From NCBI GenBank assembly GCA_963921195.1, contig OY992537.1, positions 125,537,347-125,601,346 on the forward strand: a DNA stretch of 64,000 bases, read 5' to 3'. This stretch comes from Pegoplata infirma. Its lineage: Eukaryota > Arthropoda > Insecta > Diptera > Anthomyiidae. Of this stretch, positions 1 to 12,000 are shown in pieces (the first letter of the stretch is position 1; every line of letters starts with the position of its first letter). The notes beneath the pieces are model-generated. The model saw only the letters and a list, made by a program, of their open reading frames with translations. It made no database searches and was not told the DNA's origin. The translations under genes were made by a program, and so were the position numbers.

Positions 1-44
1 TTTTACTGGAGATCCTTTCTCGGGCTGTTATCTCTTAATACAAA
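1..44 (+). CDS. dpy: dpy exon 1 of window (partial, 3' end only)
   Basis: Encodes the last residues of an EGF (FTGDPFSGC, then YLLIQ), cut by the window start. It ends in phase 1 before the donor GTAGGT at 45. By position it is a C-type module. Confidence 0.85.
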
Positions 45-3000
45 GTAGGTTTACTTTTTGCAAAACAATTAACCTTTTTTTTTTGGGAAAACACAAACAA
101 CTAAAACATATTTATTATTGCTTTAGTACCCGACGAGCCTGTTGAACCCTGCCATCCTAGTCCTTGTGGTTTGAATGCTTTATGTGATGAACGCAATCGT
201 GCGGCTTCTTGTAAATGCATACCCGAATACTTTGGTGATCCATATGTTGAATGTAGACCCGAGTGTGTTTTGAATTCGGATTGTCCGAGATCGCGCGCTT
301 GTGTCAACAATAAATGTGTGGATCCATGTCCGGGTGTGTGTGGTCATAACGCCGAATGTTTTGTGTTGAATCACCAACCAAATTGCGATTGTTTGCTGGG
401 CTATACGGGAAATCCTAATTTGGGTTGCCATCTTATACCAGAAACCCCTAAATGTAAGCATGTTTGAAATATCTAAAAAAAACGTAGCACAAATAAACTA
501 AAAGAACTAAACCTTAAAATTAACCTACAAGAAGGGATTTAAAGAAATTCAATAAAAAAATATTTACCTTCCCTAACCTCTAAAAACGAAATTAATCTAC
601 CCAATTGGTTTACTTACACCACGATAAATCCCTTCTTTTTACACGTTAAAAAAAATTAATCACTTTCTTAGGAATAGTGTTAAAAATGAGACACAACTTC
701 TTGAACAAAAAAATCTGGAATATTCTTCGCGTTTTTAGATTCAGCCAAAAATAGTACGAATAGAATAAAAGTGTTGTGGAAATACCAGGAAGAATAACAT
801 TATAAAACCATTTTTATAAATAGTAATAAACATATCGAAAATAAGCAACCAAATATTTGTACTTCTTGAAAAAAGTACCAAATATGCTTTAGATTTCCAT
901 TTTTTTTAAATAGTACCAACGGTTTATAAAATAATTAAGTGTTTAAAGAAAGATTGTTTTTAACAATGTTATATATTCATTGAAAAAGTTATTTTTAGTA
1001 GTACTAAAAATTCCCTTTGAATAAGTATAAGTATATATTTCTCTAAAATGGTACTAAATAAGTATTCGTTAAAAAAATATTATTCTGATGAGTAAACATT
1101 CACTGAAAAACTAATTTCAAATTCAGCACATAAAAAATTCCCTTGCGAATAAGTACTTTTCGGTAACATGGTACTAAATGCGTATACATTTTTCACAATT
1201 TATAAAGAAACAGGTGAAAAATTAGAAAAAATTTTCACAAAAACTTAGTGCTTCATTTATGAAATAGTACTAAAAGTACAATTTATTTTAAAAAAAAAAT
1301 TAAATGAAAAAATAAATCTTTTGTTTTAATTTTATTTCCATTGGAATTGAACAGAAAAGGGTAATTTTTCCTGAAATACTTCTTGGAATATATTCAAAAT
1401 ATCTTCTTCTTCTTCATAAAAAAATGGTACAAAAGATTTTTCAAAGAATAAAAGCTTTTCACATTTAAAGAACGGCTATTCTTAACGGTACCTAAAACGT
1501 CATACATTTATTGAAAATGTGAAAATTTTAATTTAGTACCAAAAAAGTCCCTTTGAAATTTTTTACTTTTTCTGTAAAATGGTGCTAAATTAGTATCCGT
1601 TAATAACAATTTAAGAAAAAAAAAATAATAATAAAAAAAATGGTACTAAATTAGTATTCGTTAAAGAAAGATTATTCTGAACAGTATACATTCATTGAAA
1701 AAAAAATCGTTTAAATTCCGCCCAAAAAAATGCTCTTCCGTATTAGTACTTTTCTGTAAAATGAAATAGTACCAAAGTACCAACAAAAAGTACAATTTAT
1801 TAAAAAAAATGTAAATTAAAAATAAAAACTTTTTCAAAAAATAAAAGCTTCGGTACCAAAAATGTCATACAGTTATTGAAAATGTGCTTTTTCATTTAGT
1901 ACCAAAAAGTCCCTTTTGAATATGTACTTTTTCTATAAAGTGGTACTAAATTGCATCCGTTAAAAACTTTTTTATACCCTACACCACACTGTGGTACAGG
2001 GTATAATGAGTTTGTGCTGATGTTTGTAACTACCCGAAATATTGGTCCTAGACCCACTTTTAAGTATACCGATCGACTTAGAATCACTTTTTGAGTCGAT
2101 TTAGCGATGTCCGTCCGTCCGTCCGTCCGTCTGTCAGTCTGTCTGTCCATGTAAACGGTGTAAACACGATACAGGTCGCAATTCTCGATCAATTGACTTG
2201 AAATTTAAAACTTAAGCCTCTTTTGGCCCAAGGACGAAGCCTATTGAAATTGGAAAAAATCGGTCCATATTTAGACCTAGCCCCCATACAAAGGTCCTCT
2301 TTAGTTTTGGCTCAAATGACTCTAATAGTCGCATTTTAATAGGTATCTTTTCAAAATTTGGCAGGAATTAATGTTTTATACACACAAATCACCATTCCGA
2401 ATTTTAAAGAAATCGAACCAGTTCTTCTAGTAGCCCCCATACAAACCACCTTCCCGATTTTCACATAAATCTCTCAATTTTCATGAAAATAGAAAATATT
2501 TAATTAAAATTCTGTTTGTGTATGTTAAACGCGTACTTTAATAACCTTATCAAATCTAATTATCATCGGACCATTTTGGACTTAGGTCCCATGTGGAAAT
2601 TTCGCCCGATATTCAGTTGAAGCGATTTATTGTCAACAAAAAGAAGCCTATTCCACTCAAATTTGATTAGTGATTGCTTTTTACACTATTAAAGATTTGA
2701 CAAAATATAGATCAGTCCATGTTTGAACTTGTGACCCATGGTCCGGGAAACTCTGGTGTAGGGTATTATATGGTCGGTCTTGACCGACTATAATTTTCTT
2801 ACTTGTTTTTTTTTTTAAATAATGCAATATATAATTTCATACACTATTTGTATGAAATAGTACTAAAAGTACCAAAAAAAAAATAAAATTTATTAAAAAA
2901 AATGTAATACGATATTTACACCAACGAAAACAACTTGTTTTTGAATATTTTTTTGGTTTTTGGCAAAAACTACATAAATTTTCCATACAATTTAAAAACT

Positions 3001-6000
3001 GCGTTGCCAACTAAAACTGGACAAAAACTAGAATTTAGGTTGTGGTCTATGCTACTATTAATTCAGTGTGAATGTTTTTTCAATTTTCTTTTGGTAAAAA
3101 CGAATGTCAAAATAAAAATATTTGTTTTTTTGTGAAATTAATATTCAAATCTTTTAAAAAAGTAAATAAATGTGTAATTTAATTTTTTTAATAACGTGTG
3201 GCTATTGTAATTTTGTGTTTTTTAGTGAATTTAGAAAATAATTAATTTGATTTGACAAACAAAAACTCTTTTTATTCGGTGTAAACAGTTTGGTTTTCCA
3301 AAATGCTTTTTTGCCAAAAACAAGTTAGTTTTTGTTTGGTCTAAACATAGTATAAATCAAAAATAAAACCTATTTCAAAGAATAAAAGCTTTTTTTGCAT
3401 TTAAAGAACGATTATTCTTAACGGTACCAAAAATGTCATACATTTATTGAAAATGTGCTTTTTTATTTTACTACCAAAAAATTCCCTTTCAAATATGTAC
3501 TTTTTCTGTAAAATGGTACTAAATTAGTATCAATAATTTAAAAAAACAAATACAAAAAGAATAGTACTAAATTAGTGTTTGTTAAATAAAGATTATTTAC
3601 TCAAAAACTTCTTTAAAATTCAGCCCAAAAAAAATTCACTTTCGAATTAGTACTTTTCTGTAAAATGGTACTAAATGGGTGAAACGTATACACAATTTTT
3701 AGAGAAACAGAAGAACAAATAGAAAAATGTTTCGCAAAAATTTAGCACTCCTTTTATGAAATAGTACTAAAAGTACAAAAAAAGTACAATTTATTAAAAA
3801 AATAAAATAAAAACTTTTTCAAAGAATAAAAGCTTTTCGCATTTAGAAAACGATTATTCTTGACGGTACCAAAAATGTCATATTTTTGTTGAAAATGTGC
3901 ATTTTAATTTAGTACCAAAAAAATCCCTTTCGAATATGTACTTTTCTGTAAAATGGTACTAAATTAGTATCCGTTATTAACAATTAAAAAATAATAATAC
4001 AAAAAAATGGTACTAAATTCGTTAAAGAAAGATTACTCACCAAAGTATACCTTTAATGAAAATCTTCTTTTAAATTCATCCCCAAAAAAATTCTCTTACG
4101 AATTTGTACTTTTCTGTAACATGGTACTAAATGAGTATACGTTATTCAGAACTTTTTTAGAAAAAGCAAAATGTTTTACAAAAACTTGGCACTTCTTTTA
4201 TGAAATAGTACTAAAAGTGCAAAAAAAAGTACAATTTAATAAAAAAAATGTAAATGAAAAATAAAAACTTTTTCAAAGTATAAAAGCTTTGCGTATTTAT
4301 AGAACGATTATTCTTAACGGTACCTAAAACGTCATACATTTATTGAAAATGTGCTTTTTAATTTAGTACCAAAAAATTTCCTTTCAAATATATGTACTTT
4401 TTTTGTAAAATGGTACCAAATTAGTATAAGCACTTCTTTTATGAAATAGTACTAAAAGTACCAACAAAAAGTACAATTTATTAAAAAAAATGTAACTGAA
4501 AAATATAAACTTTTTTAAAGAATAAAAGCTTTTGGCAATAAAAGAACGGTTATTTTCAACGGTACCAAAAATGGCATACATTTATTGAAAACGTGCTTTT
4601 TAATTTAGTACCAAAAAAGGCACTTTCGAATGTGTACTTTTTCTGTAAAATGGTACTAAATTAGTATCCGTTAATAACAATTTTTGAAAAAAAAAATACA
4701 AAAAAATGGTACTAAATTAGTACTCATTAAAGAAAGATTATTCTGAACACAATACATTTACTGAACAACTTTTTTAAAATTCAGCCAAAAGATTTTTTTT
4801 CCCGAATTAGTACTTTTCTGTAAAATGGTACTAAATGGGTATACGTTATTCACAATTTTTTAAGAAACAGCAAATAAATAGAAAAATTTTTCACAAAAAT
4901 TTATACTTCTTTTATGAAGTAGTATTAAAAAAAATTAAATTAAAAATAAAAACTTTTTCAAAGAATAAAAGCTTTTCGCATTTAAAGAACAATTATTCTT
5001 AACGGTACCAAAAATGTCATATATTTATTGAAAATGTGCTTTTTAATTTAGTACAATATAAAAAAATGGTACTAAAAGATTATTCTATGAATGTATACTG
5101 TATTCATTAAAAAGCTTCTTTTAAATTCAGCCACAAAAAAAGTTTTATAAAATAGTACTAAAAGTACTAAAAATATAATATAATGTTAAAAAAGTACATA
5201 CTTTTTTCAATTTAATTCTTTTAAAACTATACTTAAACCACACATTTTTAATCATTTAATGTCACGGTACTTTTCGTTAAGTACTTTTGGAAAGTAGTAC
5301 CATCATAGTACCAACTTTTTTAAAATGGTACCAACGTCTTTAAAGAATTATAGCTTTTAGGACTCAAAGTATACTTCTTTTAAATTTTCTACTTAAAAAT
5401 TCCCTTTCGTATTAGACCATTTTCTGTAAAATGGTACTATTTTAGCGTCTGCTGTTAACAATTGTTAAAAAAACAAAAAGATAAATATAAATGTGTTTCA
5501 CAAAAATTTTAGCACTACTTCTTTGAAAGTGTTTTAGCACAAAACCCTCCAAAAAAAAATTAACATGACTTACCAACTTACCACCACCTCCAAAACAAAA
5601 AAAAAAAAATCTGCATTGCAAAACCTTAATATATGTATAAATTTTATGTTTAGATGATATTATTGTACCCAGCAATCCATGTGTACCATCTCCTTGCGGT
5701 CTATATAGCAACTGTAGGGAACAAAATGGTCATGCCGTATGCTCGTGCATACCACAATATATAGGAGCTCCACCCAACTGTAGACCTGAATGTATGAGCA
5801 GTTCTGATTGTTCCCAAGATCGATCATGCATAAATGAACGTTGCAAAGATCCTTGCCCGGGTACATGTGGCAATAATGCCCTGTGTCGTGTGGTCAATCA
5901 TAATCCCATCTGTTCATGCATGCCTGGCTATACTGGTGATCCATTTATACGCTGTATATACGAAGAAAGTAAGATCATAATTTCATCAAGTCATATTTTA

Positions 6001-9000
6001 TCACAAACGAATGGTTTTTTACCTCAAACTATTCTTCATTCATCATCTCTCAATCATTGTTTTTATTGATATTTATGGTTCTATATTTTGTTTTTTTCTT
6101 TTTTCTCTTTTTCTTTATAAAAACAAAAATCAATTTGCTTTAAATCATTTTCCTGCATGCTTTTCTTAATGGTTTTATGTAAAAATATTAAAATATATAA
6201 AGAACGACCAATTGTCAGGGATCCGGAAAATCCTTGTGTACCATCACCTTGTGGTCCTAATTCACAGTGTCGCGTTTCCAATGCTAATGAGCAAGCTGTA
6301 TGCTCATGCTTGCCAAATTATATAGGACGTGCGCCAAATTGTCGACCCGAGTGCACATCGAACTCGGAATGCCGTGGCAATATGGCTTGTATAAATCAAC
6401 GCTGCCAAGATCCATGCCAGGGTTCATGCGGTTCATTTACTACATGTATTGTAAATAATCATAATCCAATATGTCGTTGCATTGAGGGTTATATTGGTGA
6501 TCCGTTTTCAGAATGTAGTCCGCAAAGTAAGATTTATTTTATGCATTTAGTGCGCTTTAGTTTTTAAGTATCATAGAAAAAGCTTTAGGAATTATTTGCT
6601 GTTCAAAAGTGCGATACAAGGGAAGTTAATTAATATTTTTCCTTAATCTAGTTATTGTGCCACCTGAAAAGGCTGAACCTTGTAATCCTAGTCCCTGTGG
6701 TGCTAATGCTCTATGTAAAGAACGTAATGGCGTGGGTTCCTGTACCTGTTTACCAGATTATACTGGTGATCCTTACACGGAATGTAGACCAGAATGTGTT
6801 CTTAATACGGACTGTGCTAAGAATCGTGCTTGCGTTAACAACAAATGTAGAGATCCTTGTCCGGGTGTTTGCGGTGTGGATGCAGAGTGTCATGTTATCA
6901 ATCATGCGCCCAGCTGTAGTTGTCCTTCTGGTTTTACTGGAAATCCTTCCCAATATTGTCGCAAAGAAATTAAACGTAATTACTTCCAAATTCGCTTAAA
7001 ATAGTTTAGTTTTTTATATTATTTTGTTTTGTAATGGTTTAGAATTGGACGTTAAACCTTGTCGTCCCTCACCTTGTGGTCCTTATAGTCAATGTCGTGA
7101 AGTTAACGATCATGCCGTCTGCTCTTGCATTACCAATTATATTGGTTCACCTCCTGCCTGCCGTCCTGAGTGCTCAGTTAGTTCGGAGTGTTCTCAGGAT
7201 AGAGCTTGCTCGAATTTGCGTTGTGTAGACCCATGTCCGGGAACTTGCGGCAATGAAGCTATTTGCAAGGTTACCAATCACAATCCAATATGTTCTTGTC
7301 CACCTGGTTACACCGGAGATCCTTTCATCAGATGTATTAAAATTGAAGAACGTCGTGTTGAGGATGTACCAACAAATCCATGTGTTCCCAGTCCTTGTGG
7401 TCCCAATTCACAATGTCGTGTAGTGGGTGAAACGCCCGTTTGTTCCTGTTTGCCTAACTATGTGGGACGTGCCCCTAACTGTAGACCAGAGTGTACCACC
7501 AATTCCGAATGTCCCGCTAACCTGGCTTGTATCAATGAAAAATGTGAAGATCCTTGTCCGGGTTCCTGTGGTTTCAATGCTTTCTGTAATGTAGTCAATC
7601 ATTCACCAGTTTGTTCTTGTGACGCAGGCTATTCAGGAGATCCTTTCGCTGGTTGTAACCCTACACGTAAGATTTCTTAAAAAAAGGTTCTGTTTCGTTC
7701 GCCATATTAATTTAAGATTTCCCTTTTAAAAACTCAGCAATTCCTGAAGAACGTTTGACTCCTTGCAATCCCACACCCTGTGGTACAAATGCTGAATGTA
7801 GAGAACGTAATGGCGCTGGTTCTTGCACTTGCGTTGAAGGATACTTTGGTGATCCTTATAGTGGCTGTCGTCCCGAATGTGTGGTTAATTCTGATTGTCC
7901 TCGTGATAAAGCATGTGTTAATCAAAAATGTTCGGATCCTTGTCCCGGTGTATGTGGTATCAATGCTGAATGCCGTGTAGGCAATCATGTACCAACCTGT
8001 CTTTGCTTACCTGGCTATACTGGCAACCCCTTAAGCTCTTGTCGTGTAATACCCGAACCAGAACCCACACCAAGTAGGTTTTTCGATTCTCTACGCGTTT
8101 TTTTTTGTCTTCTTAGAAGGGTGTTAATAACCTTTACCTTGCTTTTCCCTTAGTTGCTAAAGATGTGAATCCTTGTCAACCCTCACCTTGCGGTCCCTAC
8201 AGTCAATGCCGTGAAGTTAATGGTCACGCTGTTTGCTCGTGTCAAACGAATTTCATAGGTTCAGCTCCCAATTGTCGACCCGAATGTATAGTCAGTTCGG
8301 ATTGCGCTCAAAATATGGCTTGCCAAAATCAAAAATGTGTAGATCCTTGTCCTGGCACTTGTGGTATTGAAGCACGTTGTCAAGTTATCAATCACTATGC
8401 AGCATGTTCCTGTCCTCCTGGTTATACAGGAGATCCTTTCAATAGATGTACTAGAATTAAATGTAAGCATGTTTTTTCTTGTTTAAGGAAGAGAATTGAA
8501 AAAGGGAAACCGGGTTTCTCTTTTATTTTCTAGCATGCTCACGTTTAAACTTTCCCTATTCAATTCTCTTCTGGAATTGAGGATGGAAAGTGTTTAAATA
8601 GCCCAGCAAAGTATTTGTGAATGTGATTATGGAGTTGATTTTAATGATTAGCCCTTTTATCGATAGCATGGTTTTCATTTAATATATATGTAATTGATTT
8701 TTAAAGATTTTCTATAGAAAACTTACTATCGATAACAAGATATTCTCATTCCACAATCACTTTTTAACGAAATCTGCTAGGAACTTTAGAATAATATGAA
8801 CTTTCTATCCTCAATTCTCTCTATTACTTTATGCATGATGTATATATTTATTAATTATATTTTATTTTTTATGTATCCTTTTTGTTATTGTTGAATGTTG
8901 ATGTTGTGTGTATCCTATCCAACTATACTTCTTCTACACTACACTATCATCTAAAATGTAAAAACAAAAAAAAAAATGTTTACTTGAAACCTATCCAATC

Positions 9001-12000
9001 AACTATACTACTTTACCAAAACCACCAATCTACCAACTACTACTACTACCATGTCTATATAAAACTCTAAAACTCCTATATAACTGTAAAACCTGTCAAT
9101 GTAGTGGATGTACCTCCTGTAGCAAAAACTGGTAATCCTTGTGTACCTTCTCCATGTGGTCCCAACTCGAAATGTATCGATGTTGGTGATTCACCTGCAT
9201 GCTCCTGTTTGCCCAACTATTTGGGACGGCCACCTAATTGTCGTCCCGAATGCATGAGTAGCTCTGAATGTCCAGCCAATTTGGCCTGCATGAATCAAAA
9301 ATGTTCGAATCCATGTGTGGGTGCTTGCGGAGCACACTCATTATGTATAGTTATAAAGCATAATCCCACATGTCAATGCGAACCTGGTTACACTGGAGAT
9401 CCTTTCTCTAGCTGTAACGCTGTACAAATAAGTATATATCTTTTCTATTCTCTTAACAAAGAAACAACGGATTTTCTTATAGCTTTTTAAAAAATACTTT
9501 ACAAAGTAAAGCTTTAAATCCGTTGTTTCTTTCCTTTAGATGCCGACGATTGTAATACAAATGATATTAACTGTTTTATAACTTAACTTTTTAGTAACGC
9601 CTACTGAAGGTCCAAGAGATCCTTGTAATCCTAGCCCTTGTGGGGCAAATGCTGTTTGTCGAGAACGCAATGGTGCCGGTTCATGTGCTTGTTTGCCAGA
9701 ATACTTCGGTGATCCTTATAGTGGTTGCAGACCAGAATGTGTTCAAAACTCCGATTGTGATCGTTCCAAGGCTTGTCTCAACAACAAGTGTATAGACCCT
9801 TGCCCAGGAGTATGTGGTGTTAATGCTGAGTGCCGCGTTCTAAATCATGCTCCCAACTGTCAATGTTTTGATGGTTATACCGGAGATCCACATCGCATTT
9901 GTGCCATAACTGAGACTACCACCATGGCTCCTTTGAATCCTTGCCAGCCTTCGCCCTGTGGTCCTTACAGTCAATGTAGGGAATCAAATGGTCATGCTAT
10001 TTGTTCTTGCATAGATAATTATATTGGAGCTCCTCCATCATGTCGGCCAGAATGTGTTGTTAGTTCAGAATGTCCTCAAAATCGGGCTTGTATTCAACAG
10101 AAATGTGCCGATCCTTGTGCTGGATCCTGTGGTTCTCAGGCAAGATGTCAAGTGGTTAACCACAACCCCATCTGTACCTGCCCAGCTGGTATGACTGGTG
10201 ATCCGTTTATTGAATGTATTGTAGCCGTGGAACAACCTAGAGATCCAGAAAATCCTTGTATTCCCTCGCCATGCGGTCCCAACTCCCTCTGCCGTGAAAT
10301 TGGTGGTCAAGCTGCTTGCTCTTGTCAAACTAACTATGTGGGTAGACCGCCTAGCTGTAGACCAGAATGCACCAATCATGGTGAATGTGCCAACCATTTG
10401 TCTTGTCAAAATGAAAAATGTATTGATCCTTGTCCTGGATCCTGTGGTTCGAATGCATTATGCAAGGTTATACAACATAATGCTGTTTGCTCTTGTTCAG
10501 ATGGTTATGACGGAGACCCAATTTCGGGTTGCGAACTTATACCACCAGTATTGCCTAAACAGCCTCAGTCATCACCATGTGAGCCATCGCCTTGTGGCGC
10601 TCATGCCGAGTGCCGTGAACGCAATGGTGCCGGTGCTTGCTACTGTCACGAAGGTTATGAAGGTAATCCCTATGATGTAGATCGTGGTTGTCGTCGAGAA
10701 TGTGAAACTAATGATGACTGTTCACCCATACAACAATGTAATCGTTTCAAATGTGTTGATCCCTGTGCCAATATATGCGGAGAATTTGCCATATGTTCAG
10801 TGGATAATCATGTACCAACTTGTACATGTCCACCTGGTTATTCGGGTGATCCATTCTTCCAATGTAGACAAATACCAGTAACACCAAGACCGATTATCAA
10901 TCCTTGTGTGCCATCACCATGTGGTCCCAACAGCATATGTCGCAGTATTAATGATCAAGCTGTATGCTCTTGTCAATCGGGTTTCATTAATCAACCACCC
11001 AATTGTCGACCCGAATGTGTGGTTAGTTCAGAGTGTGCAACCGAAAAGGCTTGTGTCAATAATAAATGTGTGGATCCTTGTCAACATACCTGTGGTCAAT
11101 TGGCCATATGTACGGTGAAAAATCATAGTCCCATCTGTACCTGTCCAAGAGGAATGACTGGTGATCCATTTGTTAAATGCAGTAGAATACGTAAGTATCT
11201 GACTTTTATATGCACACATACACAAATGTATGTTAGCAAATTGTTTGATTGCTGAGTTTGATCGCTTCCATAACAATTGTCTTTTTCTTAAATGAAATTC
11301 ATTTGCACATACACATTTAAGCTGAATTCACAATGACGTAGTACTCTGTGTCAGAGAGTGAATTTTGTTCCTTTTTCATTCGCACTTACATATTTTTTGT
11401 ATGATGGTATCTCTATTTTTAGAGATGGTAATCTGTAGTATAGAGTACTCCGACATTGTGTCGGAGCCTTTAAGCTGAATTCACAATGACGGAGTACTCT
11501 GTGCCAGAGAGTGGATTTTGTTCCTTTCTCTTTTGCACTTACATATTTTTTGTATAATGTCGTCTCTATTTTTAGAGATGGTAATCTGTAGTACAGATTA
11601 ATCCGACATTGTGTCGGAGCCTTTAAGCTTAATCAATACATCTGCATGTTGATACAATCAAAACAAATCAGCACAATTCACTTTAATAATTTCTTTCTGT
11701 ATAAAAATTAATTTATTTCATATTTTTCAGCAATTGTCATTGAAGATAAACCCACTACGGAAAGACCACCTTCATGTGTTCCTTCTCCCTGTGGGCCCAA
11801 CGCTAAATGCCAGATTATTGGTGGTAGTCCTGCCTGTTCCTGCTTACAAGATTTCATTGGTGCTCCACCCAACTGCAGACCTGAATGTGTTCTTAACTCT
11901 GAATGTGGTCCCACTGAGGCATGTATCAATCAAAAATGCCGTGATCCTTGTCCTGGATCTTGTGGTTTTGAAGCTAAATGCCATGTTCTTAATCATGTTC

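Larger units (their letters stand above)
880..5530 (+). repeat. decayed tandem array, unit about 445 bp
   Basis: A recurring block contains acggtaccaaaaatgtcata, then aatttagtaccaaaa, then tgtaaaatggtactaaatta. The acggtacc landmark occurs near 1485, 1850, 3420, 3863, 4318, 4560 and 5002, giving spacings of about 442, 455, 242 and 442 where uninterrupted. Copies are diverged and some are truncated. Confidence 0.8.
454..5653 (+). other. large intron (5.2 kb) after dpy exon 2
   Basis: AT-rich and contains no exon-like EGF/DPY sequence on either strand. 454-880 is plain AT-rich DNA. The rest is a decayed tandem array (880-5530) interrupted by a HINE-like element and a small TIR element, each listed separately. 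Confidence 0.85.

Noticed and set aside
2108..2148. GTCC repeat considered as an independent microsatellite or CRISPR-like array
   Set aside because: It is the core microsatellite of a HINE-like element, repeated at the same place in copy 2 (16637-16692); there is no repeat-spacer structure.
9534..9580. Alternative acceptor CTTTAG at 9540 for exon 10
   Set aside because: In phase, but the reading frame meets TAA before the used acceptor at 9594, so it would truncate the protein.
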